Source: Parasporobacterium sp. (GTDB lineage Bacteria; Bacillota; Clostridia; Lachnospirales; Lachnospiraceae). Taken from it: 41,541 bases of DNA. Both the position numbers and the translations under genes were made by a program. How positions within the stretch are numbered: position 1 is the stretch's first letter; every line of letters begins with the position of its first letter. The notes below the pieces were generated by a model. That model did not search any database, was not told the origin of the DNA, and saw only the letters and a list, made by a program, of their open reading frames with translations. Positions 1-7,211 of the stretch are shown piece after piece. The stretch covers positions 1 through 41,541 of the forward strand of contig JAFWOB010000216.1 in the NCBI GenBank assembly GCA_017510065.1. Reading direction: 5' to 3'.

Positions 1-26
1 TCATATATGGATTCAATAAATGTCAT
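1..26 (-). CDS. 5' end of a further minus-strand gene (partial)
   Basis: The reverse strand reads AGGAG (33-37), a 6-nt gap, then ATG at 26-24 and the open codons MTFIESIY before the window ends. An ATG three bases earlier (29-27) is possible but too close to the AGGAG. The gene lies downstream of the DUF35-ACP gene and is probably co-transcribed with it. Too little is visible to name a product. Confidence 0.5.
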
Positions 27-114
27 CATAATCTCCTATCTGCCGCCTTCCCGGCAGCCTGTCTTCTGGTCCGGAGCTTTCCTTTGTATTATCCGGGTGT
101 ACTTTACGGATCCG

Positions 115-1194
115 TTATCTCCTGCTTCTTGCCAGTTCCACGAAATCACGGATGGTGTTCAGGTTACCGGCTTCCGGGATCTCGATGGTCACATCCAGCT
201 CTTCCTCGATACCGGCCAGCATGGCGATCATCTTCATGGACTGGTTGGACAGATCCTCGCGGATATCGGTATCCATGGTGATCTCATCTTCTTCCACTTC
301 ATAAGCTTCCGCTGCGCAGGCGATGACCGTTTTTGCCACTTCATCCATAACATCCGCTCCTGAAGCAACGCCTGCTGCTGCGGCCTGTCCGGCTTCGGCA
401 GATCCGTTTCCGGCTCCTGCACCGATGGGGGCCTGGCCTTTCTTTTCTTTCACCCGGTTGACAAATTCCAGGATCGTATTGAGATTACCCGCTTCCGGAA
501 TCTCGATGGTCACATCCAGCTCTTCTTCGATACCGGCCAGCATGGCGATCATCTTCATGGACTGGTTGGACAGATCCTCGCGGATATCGGTCTGCAGGGT
601 GATCTCTTCTTCATCTACTTCGTAAGCTTCTGCGGTGCAGGAGATCACGGTTTTGACCACCTCGTCATCCATGACATTTACTGCTGCTATCTCCGCAGCT
701 GCTGCCCCGGAAGCTGCATTTTTCACTGCTGCCTGTCCTGCCGGATGCTCAGCCACCCAACGATCGGTTGCTTCGTCGCCATCCAGTTCCCAGACTGCCA
801 CTTTGGTATCCTCTCCCTGAACGATGGTAGGACGGACAACCAGAGAATCCAGCTTCGCATGCAGTTCGTCATAACGGGCTGAGTCTGCATGCACCAGGGT
901 GGAGACCACCGGATGAGCGTCTTCGATCTGCACAGCCACTGCCATGAAACCGCCGTTTGCTTCTTTGTATTCTGTCTCCGGGAAAACGATCAGCGGAGGA
1001 AGGATCTGGGTCACTTTGGCCCGGACATGGGTCAGGTCGATCCATTCAGTGTCCAGTCCGCCGCATTCGTTGCAGCAAAGATAGGGAGGAAATTCGATGT
1101 GGCCGCAGCTTAAGCATTTTCTGCCAAGCACCTTGCCTTCTTCCAGTGCATCATAATAGGTTTTAACGATTCGTTCCATTTTGATCTTTTCCAT
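115..1194 (-). CDS. DUF35 Zn-ribbon/OB-fold protein fused to two tandem acyl-carrier-protein domains
   Basis: The 359-aa protein starts with a rubredoxin-like zinc ribbon (C27-x2-C30, C40/C41...C44) and an OB-fold (about 50-150), the DUF35 architecture that docks on thiolase-fold enzymes and presents acyl-CoA. After an Ala/Gly-rich linker come two near-identical carrier domains (about 172-250 and 281-359) joined by another Ala/Gly linker. Each has the LSNQSMKMIAML helix-2 motif; the Ser (S212, S319) sits where 4'-phosphopantetheine is attached, but the usual Asp-Ser is Gln-Ser. The start has AGGAGGAG six bases upstream, and that SD overlaps the stop of the thiolase-like gene, so the two are co-translated. 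Inference: a scaffold that holds acyl groups as thioesters for its thiolase partner. DUF35 with thiolase is well known; DUF35 with two ACPs is not an architecture I recognise. Family call is sure, role is not. Confidence 0.85.
   Translation of the reverse strand: MEKIKMERIVKTYYDALEEGKVLGRKCLSCGHIEFPPYLCCNECGGLDTEWIDLTHVRAKVTQILPPLIVFPETEYKEANGGFMAVAVQIEDAHPVVSTLVHADSARYDELHAKLDSLVVRPTIVQGEDTKVAVWELDGDEATDRWVAEHPAGQAAVKNAASGAAAAEIAAVNVMDDEVVKTVISCTAEAYEVDEEEITLQTDIREDLSNQSMKMIAMLAGIEEELDVTIEIPEAGNLNTILEFVNRVKEKKGQAPIGAGAGNGSAEAGQAAAAGVASGADVMDEVAKTVIACAAEAYEVEEDEITMDTDIREDLSNQSMKMIAMLAGIEEELDVTIEIPEAGNLNTIRDFVELARSRR
172..591. repeat. Direct repeat encoding the two ACP domains (321-bp offset)
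   Basis: About 100 bp at 172-270 recurs almost unchanged at 493-591 inside the DUF35-ACP-ACP gene, an offset of exactly 107 codons. Even synonymous positions match, so the duplication is recent or kept uniform by gene conversion. Confidence 0.85.
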
Positions 1195-1206
1195 TTTCGT
1201 CTCCTC

Positions 1207-2502
1207 CTAGTTATACCGAATGATCGTACAGGTCAGGTTCTGTCCGCCGCCAAAGCCTCTGAGCATCGCATGCTTAATGGGCTTCTTGATCTGATGGGCA
1301 TCTGCCTGTCCGCGCATCTGCATGATGGCTTCATAGAAGTCATGAACTCCAGATGCACCGGCTGCGTGGCCGTAATGGCATCTTCCGCCATTGGTCTGTA
1401 CCGGACGGTCGCCGGTGAACATGCAGCGGTCTTCCATGATATATTCCCAGCCCTTTCCTTTGGGCAGATATTCACATTCTTCTGCAGACAGGAGCTGCTG
1501 TGCCATGAAGAAGTCATTGGTCATGAACAGATCCATATCGGCGCCGGTCAGGCCGGTCAGTTCCCGTACCTGTTTATAGGCATTGATAGTGCCGGTGTGT
1601 TCATTCTGCGGATTGCTGTATTCCACCACCGAATGTCCCATACCGAGGACCTCGATCGGATGGTCGGTATAATCATAAGCCATCTCTGTCGGCATGACGA
1701 CAAATGCGCCTGCACCGTCGCAGCGCTCTTCAAAGCAGCTGGCGCGAAGCCATTTTCCGAGCTTCGGATTAAACTTGGAATGCAGGAATTCTTCGGCGGA
1801 AGCCATACCGGCTTCGTGTGCCCGGGTCTCGTAATCCTTATCGTTCAGGCTCAGCGGATTGATGGAAGCCTGATAGCGGGAATTGATGGCCATTTTGGTC
1901 AGCAGCGCATCCACCTGCTCATCACTGAGTCCGTTTTCTTCGATATAGTCCTGCAGCCATCCTTCAAAATGGAAGGGCAGGATGCCGTTGGTAAAGAGGC
2001 TGTAGTCTCTGGTCATCGTAGAGCACAGAGTCTCATGGAACATGGCGTCCGTTCCGTACCGACGGAAGATCAGATTCTTTGTGGGATAAGCAATGGAGTA
2101 AGGCATCTCCAGACATCCGGAAAGGACCACATCATATTTGCCGGACGCAACTTGAGTTACTGCGGTCTCCAGCGCCAGATATCCGGTCGCACAGGCTTCA
2201 CTGTGATGATAGGAAGCCTTCCCCTTCATTCCGATCCAGTTCGCCACATGCACGTGAGGTGTCGCAAAGTTGCTGGTCCATCCCGGTCCTGCCTGTCCAT
2301 GGATCATAAAGTCCACATCCTTGCCGGTGATACCGGCATCTTTCATGGCAGCGCGAGCCGCATATCCGAACAGTTCGCCTTCCGTCAGGCCATCATACTC
2401 CGGATCATCCTTGACTCTTACAAATGGGGTCACACCGATCCCTACGATCGAAACGCTCCGATTGTACGGTTTCAATTTGGGAAGATTCTCACTAAAGCTC
2501 AT
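1207..2502 (-). CDS. Thiolase-superfamily acyltransferase (thiolase-like / SCP2-PhlC type)
   Basis: This 431-aa protein has the thiolase fold signatures. The nucleophile loop HHSEACATGYLAL carries the acylated Cys, and near the C-terminus GGRCHYGHAAGASG carries the catalytic His. The final CxG loop of condensing thiolases reads RGFGGGQNLTC, so the second catalytic Cys is missing from its usual place, as in SCP2-like and PhlC-like members that do not run ordinary acetoacetyl-CoA chemistry. I start at ATG 2502 (AAGGAA eight bases upstream); the longer reading frame to 2814 only reads through the intergenic repeats. It sits 12 bp before the DUF35-ACP-ACP gene, the usual partner arrangement. It is divergent from the PucR-type regulator and has a large palindrome upstream (2697-2720). 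Likely role: acyl transfer or C-C bond formation or cleavage on a CoA or carrier thioester; substrate unknown. Confidence 0.85.
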   Translation of the reverse strand: MSFSENLPKLKPYNRSVSIVGIGVTPFVRVKDDPEYDGLTEGELFGYAARAAMKDAGITGKDVDFMIHGQAGPGWTSNFATPHVHVANWIGMKGKASYHHSEACATGYLALETAVTQVASGKYDVVLSGCLEMPYSIAYPTKNLIFRRYGTDAMFHETLCSTMTRDYSLFTNGILPFHFEGWLQDYIEENGLSDEQVDALLTKMAINSRYQASINPLSLNDKDYETRAHEAGMASAEEFLHSKFNPKLGKWLRASCFEERCDGAGAFVVMPTEMAYDYTDHPIEVLGMGHSVVEYSNPQNEHTGTINAYKQVRELTGLTGADMDLFMTNDFFMAQQLLSAEECEYLPKGKGWEYIMEDRCMFTGDRPVQTNGGRCHYGHAAGASGVHDFYEAIMQMRGQADAHQIKKPIKHAMLRGFGGGQNLTCTIIRYN

Positions 2503-2521
2503 CGTTCTTGTTCCTTTCTTA

Positions 2522-2550
2522 GATGACAAGGGGACGGTTCTTTTGTCATC
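2522..2550 (+). repeat. RAYT-associated palindromic repeat, single copy (plus polarity)
   Basis: A copy of the dispersed repeat (TGACA...GGGACGGTTCTTTTGTCA, core 2524-2548) lies in the 5' leader of the thiolase-like gene, starting about 20 bp upstream of its ATG and just beyond its SD. It can form a hairpin with 7-bp arms. Confidence 0.9.
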
Positions 2551-2658
2551 TTTTTTTCCTGATGCTCCAGATGACCGAATAACCGTCTCTTTATCACCCT
2601 TTTTCATCTGCAGCATAACAGCCTCTTTTTTCTTGATATCAGTATAGCTTTGAACCTC

Positions 2659-2685
2659 TTTATAGAGATTATCCGATTCTGCCAA
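2659..2685 (-). promoter_or_regulatory. Candidate promoter of the thiolase-like/DUF35 operon
   Basis: On the minus strand TTGGCA (2685-2680) is followed after 15 bp by TATAAA (2664-2659). An alternative -10 GATAAT lies at 2673-2668. The short spacing suggests activator dependence. The palindrome at 2697-2720 lies directly upstream. Confidence 0.35.
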
Positions 2686-2696
2686 AACAAAAGCCA

Positions 2697-2720
2697 GGAT
2701 TGTGCATCGCTGCACAATCC
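2697..2720. promoter_or_regulatory. Perfect palindromic operator candidate (site 1)
   Basis: Two perfect 10-bp arms, GGATTGTGCA and TGCACAATCC, surround TCGC. The same palindrome with the centre inverted (GCGA) occurs at 11088-11109 upstream of the hydrogenase operon, and a half site occurs at 2886-2898 before the PucR-type gene. The shared site suggests control by one regulator, most simply the adjacent PucR-type protein (inference). Confidence 0.6.
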
Positions 2721-2743
2721 CGGAATTCAAGCGACAAGGGGGG

Positions 2744-2835
2744 GGTGACAAGGGGACGGTTCTTTTGTCACCTGTCATTTGGAAGATCGGGAAAAAAAAG
2801 AAAAAAGGTGACAAAAGAACCGTCCCTTTGTCACC
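2744..2835. repeat. Inverted pair of RAYT-associated repeats
   Basis: A plus-polarity copy (core 2746-2770) and a minus-polarity copy (core 2809-2833) face each other across 38 bp of A/G-rich sequence, all within the thiolase/pucR divergent region. A fragment of a third copy (GCGACAAGGGGG) begins at 2731. The polarity is the same as that of the pair bracketing the RAYT gene. Confidence 0.9.
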
Positions 2836-2848
2836 TTTTGTGCACTGA

Positions 2849-2898
2849 TTTACAAGATTATTCGTTTATGTTAGATTAATTACAACATCGCTGCACAA
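2849..2898 (+). promoter_or_regulatory. Candidate promoter and operator half site of the PucR-type gene
   Basis: TTTACA (2849-2854), a 17-bp spacer and TAGATT (2872-2877) form a plausible promoter. CATCGCTGCACAA at 2886-2898, close to the expected start of transcription, matches one half of the palindromes at 2697 and 11088, which would fit autoregulation. Confidence 0.4.
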
Positions 2899-2936
2899 AA
2901 GGAGTCCGATGCAACAGTACAGGAAAGGACAAGATC

Positions 2937-4505
2937 ATGTTCATCAGTCATTACAATATCTGCGAACTATTGAAAGATCAGAACGCCGATTGCCGGGTTC
3001 ATGCTCCGGATTACTGTCTGACCGGATTTGAATCCATTCGAACGGCAATTATTCCATTATCACTGCATACGCTTTATGTTGTGGAAAAACCAGAAGACCT
3101 GGAGCTGTTCGCTGATGATACTACAGAACGGCTTCTTGATGCCCTGTCTGAATCTGTTAATCTGCTGATCTGTAATACCAGTCCGGAACAGGCAGCTGCT
3201 CTTCTGGGAGAGCGGGAATCTCAGCTGAATTACACGATACTGCCCTGTCCGCTGGATGTTTCAATTAAACTCAAACTGCGGGAATTCTTCAACGAGAAAA
3301 ACGGAATGGGCCTGATGGCAGAATCCATTCTGGATATGCTGTTCCATGAAACCGGGATCCAGCCCATTGTGGATAAGTTTACCAGGGGATTCAATAATCC
3401 GGTGTTTGTCTTTGACGCCGGTTATCACCTGATCGCATGCAATTATGATATGGCAGTACAGCATCCTGCCGGAAAACATATCGTGGAACAGATGGGCCTG
3501 ACGGAAGAGGACTTCCGCCTGATCAATAAACGCCGGATCCATGAGAAGATCAAGAAGAGTGACCATCCGATCATCGTCTATCATGAAGAGATCGGCTGCG
3601 AACAGATGCTCTGTGCCATTGATACCCGGAAAGATATCGGACATATCGTGATCAATGCGGTCAACCGTCCCTTCAATGAGATGGACATCCAGCTGATGAC
3701 CATGCTGAAGGAAGGCCTGTATCAGCAGATGCGTAAAGAAGAATTCGTCAAGGATAATAACGGCTTCCCGTACGAATACTTTCTGAAGGATCTTCTGGAC
3801 GGAAAGATCGCCACGCCCCGTCAGTATCTGGCGCAGCTGAACTACGTCAATGCCGAGTTTTCCGACTCTATGTACTGCCTGGTAGTGGAAACGGCCCGCA
3901 GCAGCTCCACCCTCAATGTCTTTCTGATCCGAAACCGTTTTGAGTTCCTTCTTCCCAATACAAAAACCCTGATGTACAACGGAGAGATCATCGTTCTGTT
4001 CTGTCTGGAAAAACAAACTGAACTGTCTGAGGAGGATTATCAGAACATCCGGAAACTTTGCGTGCAGCACGGACTCTTCGCAGGGATCAGCAACAACTTT
4101 ACCTCTCTCCTGGATCTGGCCGGTTATTACAAACAGGCCATCCGAGCCATCGAGATCGGGACCGCAGCCGAACCGGTTCCGGGGCTGTATATCTACAACC
4201 AATATTTTATGGAACATATGGCTCATATTTTCTTCCAGAAAGAATCTCCGGAAGTATTCTGCCATCCCAAGATGAAATATCTGCTGGATTATGACAAGGA
4301 ACATGACTCCCAGCTTGCTTACAGCCTATACATGTATCTGCTGTATGAACGAAACAGTGCCGCGGCGGCAGAAGCCATGTTCATCCACCGTAATACCCTG
4401 AACTACCGGCTGGCCAAAGTCGATTCCCTGGTGCATATTGACTATCGCAACAGTCTCGAAAGGCAATATCTGATACTGTCGTACGAAGTGAAAGACAAGT
4501 CATGA
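2937..4505 (+). CDS. PucR/CdaR-type transcriptional regulator
   Basis: This 522-aa cytoplasmic regulator ends in the PucR-type helix-turn-helix: the stretch AEAMFIHRNTLNYRLAKV, about 50 residues from the C-terminus, is the characteristic recognition region (HTH_30). The central part, beginning near PVFVFDAGYHLIACN, looks like a GAF/PAS-like sensor followed by a CdaR-type domain; the first 120 residues I cannot assign. The start has GGAAAGGA seven bases upstream. It is divergent from the thiolase-like gene and convergent with the methyltransferase gene, so it sits inside the island it probably controls. Relatives respond to small molecules such as purine breakdown products or sugar acids and often activate neighbouring catabolic genes. 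The ligand here is unknown. Confidence 0.85.
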   Translation: MFISHYNICELLKDQNADCRVHAPDYCLTGFESIRTAIIPLSLHTLYVVEKPEDLELFADDTTERLLDALSESVNLLICNTSPEQAAALLGERESQLNYTILPCPLDVSIKLKLREFFNEKNGMGLMAESILDMLFHETGIQPIVDKFTRGFNNPVFVFDAGYHLIACNYDMAVQHPAGKHIVEQMGLTEEDFRLINKRRIHEKIKKSDHPIIVYHEEIGCEQMLCAIDTRKDIGHIVINAVNRPFNEMDIQLMTMLKEGLYQQMRKEEFVKDNNGFPYEYFLKDLLDGKIATPRQYLAQLNYVNAEFSDSMYCLVVETARSSSTLNVFLIRNRFEFLLPNTKTLMYNGEIIVLFCLEKQTELSEEDYQNIRKLCVQHGLFAGISNNFTSLLDLAGYYKQAIRAIEIGTAAEPVPGLYIYNQYFMEHMAHIFFQKESPEVFCHPKMKYLLDYDKEHDSQLAYSLYMYLLYERNSAAAAEAMFIHRNTLNYRLAKVDSLVHIDYRNSLERQYLILSYEVKDKS

Positions 4506-4510
4506 CAGAA

Positions 4511-4623
4511 TGACAGGGGGACGGTTCTTAATGACAAGGTGACAGGGGGACGGTTCTTTTGTCATCTTATGAAACATCAGCACAAAAAAATAAAGGTGAC
4601 AAAAGAACCGTCCCTTTGTCACC
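4511..4623. repeat. RAYT-associated repeats: partial copy plus inverted pair
   Basis: A degenerate plus-polarity copy (4511-4536, ending TTAATGACA) is followed by an inverted pair, plus-polarity core 4540-4564 and minus-polarity core 4597-4621, separated by 32 bp. The group fills the gap between the convergent ends of the regulator and the methyltransferase, where the hairpins could also end transcription. Confidence 0.9.
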
Positions 4624-4630
4624 TTTATAT

Positions 4631-5671
4631 TTATTTTCCAGACATCAGAAATGCAAAATCCTGCTGCATAAAGGATTGGATCATCATGCCCATCCTTGCA
4701 CCGATCACTGCAGGATCCTGGGAATCCACCAGAAGGAAACCAAAGAATCCATAAGCTTTGTGATACGGTCCGTAAGTCTCAATGCACCGTTTCACTTCTG
4801 CATCGATCTCTTCCTGGGTTACACTGGCTCTGGCCGCAGGCCCTGTAGTATCATATCCTCCCAGAAAACTGATCCTGTCTCCATAGGTTTCGATCAGTTT
4901 GCAGATATCATTGGTAGGCTGTACCGAAGTCCATGCTGCCCATCCGCAGTCGATCATATCCTCGACCATACTCTCAGCTCTGCCGCAGCAGTGATAGATG
5001 GGAATGATGCCTCTTTTTATGCACTCCTGCGCAAAGCGCTTGTGATGAGGCTTGATCAAAGTACGATAGGTTTCCAGTGAAATAAACGGTGCCTTCTGTG
5101 TTGCAATATCATCATAATATACAATGGTATCCGGATGATATGCATCGATAATATAGTCCAGGGATTTTACCTTATAATCCGTGATAGCCGTAAATAACGC
5201 ATCTACTTCTTCCGGTTCTGCCGCGATAGAATAAAGAGCCTCTTCAAATCCCATAAGTGCCGCAAGACGTTCAAACACTCCGTTGCCAAAGCCAAACTCT
5301 ACCAGCTCATGTTCCCGATCCGGTTCTCCGAGTATCTGACATTCCATCTGACAGCATGCCTTCCAGTCGAATTCCGCAGGATCCGGAATATGCACCTTTT
5401 CCCTCCAATCACAGATATCATCCAGAACGAAGACATCATTGGCGGGAATTGCAGCTCCACCGCCCGTAGACGGATATTCCCATCGAATTCCAAAACCATC
5501 CATGCAGTCTCCAAACTGAGCACCTTTTTCAATAGCCGGTCCATTGAGGGCTCCAAACCCCAATACTTTATTACCAACAAAAGTACATGGGATGAGGGAT
5601 GTAGGCTTATGGTTCAAAAAATTCAGATGATTTGTCTTAAAATCGAATTGTGGCTGTTGATTGTTCGACAT
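4631..5671 (-). CDS. UroD-family (MtaA/MtbA-like) methyltransferase
   Basis: This 346-aa protein belongs to the uroporphyrinogen-decarboxylase superfamily, the group that in anaerobes includes zinc-dependent methyltransferases moving methyl groups to or from corrinoid proteins. H227-x-C229 in IPIYHCCGR is the zinc-binding HxC motif of that branch, and YYDDIATQ (around 185-192) is the conserved acidic loop. True HemE proteins lack this motif, so haem synthesis is unlikely. ATG 5671 has AGGAG eight bases upstream; the TTG six bases earlier is too close to that SD. A repeat pair lies just upstream, separating it from the MFS gene. No corrinoid protein or activase is visible nearby, so the methyl acceptor is unknown. 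It resembles the second UroD-type protein at 17351-18316 (both have WREKVH and the HxCG motif). Confidence 0.8.
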   Translation of the reverse strand: MSNNQQPQFDFKTNHLNFLNHKPTSLIPCTFVGNKVLGFGALNGPAIEKGAQFGDCMDGFGIRWEYPSTGGGAAIPANDVFVLDDICDWREKVHIPDPAEFDWKACCQMECQILGEPDREHELVEFGFGNGVFERLAALMGFEEALYSIAAEPEEVDALFTAITDYKVKSLDYIIDAYHPDTIVYYDDIATQKAPFISLETYRTLIKPHHKRFAQECIKRGIIPIYHCCGRAESMVEDMIDCGWAAWTSVQPTNDICKLIETYGDRISFLGGYDTTGPAARASVTQEEIDAEVKRCIETYGPYHKAYGFFGFLLVDSQDPAVIGARMGMMIQSFMQQDFAFLMSGK

Positions 5672-5689
5672 TTTCAAAACTCCTGTCCA

Positions 5690-5773
5690 GGTGACAAAGG
5701 GACGGTTCTCTTGTCATCTTTTTGTTTGTCTTGTTATTCCATAGAGTGACAAAAGAACCGTCCCTTTGTCACC
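5690..5773. repeat. Inverted pair of RAYT-associated repeats
   Basis: Plus-polarity core 5692-5716 and minus-polarity core 5747-5771 are separated by 30 bp. The pair fills most of the gap between the MFS gene and the methyltransferase gene, beginning 18 bp upstream of the latter's ATG. Confidence 0.9.
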
Positions 5774-5782
5774 CTTAAATTA

Positions 5783-7033
5783 TTACCGTTTTCCGACAAA
5801 TTTATCATTGGAAAAGATCATCATGACCAGTCCGGCTGCCAGCAGCACCAGGTCTACGATGTACATGACGGAAGGATTGGGGAAGAATCCCGTCATCATG
5901 ACGCCGACACCTGCAAAGATCTCAAAGATAGTACCAATAACCTTATATGCTGCGGTGTAATCCCAACGGCCGTATTTGGTTGCCACATAAGAAGGAAGCA
6001 GATTGCATAGAGCTCCCTGGGCCGCGAAGATGATGATGCCGGCCAGCCAGCAGAAAATCGGTCCCTTGGGCATCAGCAGAGTGCAGACAAAACCAATGAT
6101 GATACAGATAAAATAGATGATAAAGGTCTTCTTGGTTCCGATTTTCTGGTCGATCAGACCGAAAAGAAAGCTTCCACAGATACCACAGATGCCGCCCACC
6201 GCAAAGATGGTGGTTGCAAAAGGATAGTCATATCCGTAGGACATCATAGTAGGGATCGCAGATGCAATATAGCTCATTACCGCCATGAAAGCGAATCCGG
6301 AACCAAATGCGATGAGCCAGGTACTGGAATCTTTAGCCAGAACACTGAACTTGAAAGGACTCTTATACTCGCGCATCATCTTTGCGATCTCTGCGCCGTT
6401 AACTGCATATGTCGGATCGCCATCCGGATACTCTCCGGCTTCTTCCGGGGTATTTTTGATACCGATTATTGTCCAGATCGCTACGATCACCAGTATACCG
6501 GCGATGATGGTCATACCCCATCCCAGGCCGACCTTGCCCAGAAGCTGAGGCATATAAGGCACATACAGGATATTCATCAGGATGATACCGATGGTGGTAA
6601 TACCAAGGACCACGCCTTTTTTCGTTGGCCACCAGTTTGCTGTCAGCGACATACCGCCATTCTTCTCATAAGCACCGCCTAAAAGTCCGATCAGCAGAAT
6701 CATAGCCAGGTACAGCGGCAGACTGGTAGTGAAGCCAAAGATAACCAGAAAAGCTGCAGAGATCAGCAATGACACTGCCATCAGTTTCTTAGGTCCGAAC
6801 CTGTGGACTGCCCCTGCAAATACCAGGATGCCGATTCCCTTCAGGATACAGGCAATACCGGATACGATATTCAGGATATTGATATCCCATCCCCGGATTT
6901 CCGCAAACATCGGAAATACTGTATTGTTGTTACCTCCAATGATACTGGTACCGATCAGGAAAATGACTGCTGTATACAGCATTATATGGATCTGCTTCGG
7001 CCCGTACCATCTGCTCTTTTTATTCGTCTCCAT
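5783..7033 (-). CDS. MFS transporter (OFA-like)
   Basis: This 416-aa protein has about twelve hydrophobic membrane segments and the loop ANWWPTKKGVVLG, which corresponds to the conserved W-P-x-K/R-K/R-G region of the oxalate/formate-antiporter-like branch of the major facilitator superfamily. Members carry small organic anions such as carboxylates. I start at ATG 7033 (GGGAG seven bases upstream) and not at the far upstream start near 7174, because the extra N-terminus is translated from the repeat pair. It lies between the flavoprotein operon and the methyltransferase, with the same polarity as both, and probably imports the substrate of the pathway or exports its product (inference). Substrate not predictable. 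Confidence 0.85.
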   Translation of the reverse strand: METNKKSRWYGPKQIHIMLYTAVIFLIGTSIIGGNNNTVFPMFAEIRGWDINILNIVSGIACILKGIGILVFAGAVHRFGPKKLMAVSLLISAAFLVIFGFTTSLPLYLAMILLIGLLGGAYEKNGGMSLTANWWPTKKGVVLGITTIGIILMNILYVPYMPQLLGKVGLGWGMTIIAGILVIVAIWTIIGIKNTPEEAGEYPDGDPTYAVNGAEIAKMMREYKSPFKFSVLAKDSSTWLIAFGSGFAFMAVMSYIASAIPTMMSYGYDYPFATTIFAVGGICGICGSFLFGLIDQKIGTKKTFIIYFICIIIGFVCTLLMPKGPIFCWLAGIIIFAAQGALCNLLPSYVATKYGRWDYTAAYKVIGTIFEIFAGVGVMMTGFFPNPSVMYIVDLVLLAAGLVMMIFSNDKFVGKR

Positions 7034-7100
7034 TACGTTACTCTCCCTTTCTTTTATACATTTATACATTCCTCCGCTTAATCGGGCACTTACGGTGACA

Positions 7101-7175
7101 GGTGACAGGGGGACGGTTCTTTTGTCATCTTTATCGTTTCCAGTTTGGTGACAAAAGAACCGTCCCTTTGTCACC
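7101..7175. repeat. Inverted pair of RAYT-associated repeats
   Basis: Plus-polarity core 7103-7127 and minus-polarity core 7149-7173 are separated by 21 bp, in the gap between the flavoprotein and MFS genes. The hairpins could reduce read-through from the hydrogenase operon into the carrier gene. Confidence 0.9.
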
Positions 7176-7211
7176 CTATCACCGGCACCCGAAAAGAGAG
7201 GGTTTATAGGT

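Noticed and set aside
1270-2526. 418-codon plus-strand frame opposite the thiolase-like gene
   Set aside because: It has no SD and no family features, and lies antisense to a gene with clear catalytic motifs. Long antisense shadows at 7287-8531, 12630-13643 and 38483-39709 were dropped for the same reason.
2503-2814. N-terminal extension of the thiolase-like protein
   Set aside because: The frame stays open to 2814, but it runs through three palindromic repeats and a palindromic operator; the peptide (DKRTVPLS-type) is repeat-derived. ATG 2502 has an SD and starts at the conserved region. The same reasoning removes extensions of the MFS (to 7174), HAD (to 35042) and demethylase-remnant frames.
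4631-5671. Uroporphyrinogen decarboxylase HemE
   Set aside because: The zinc-type HxC motif and the catabolic neighbourhood indicate the MtaA/MtbA-like branch; no other haem gene is present. The same applies to 17351-18316.
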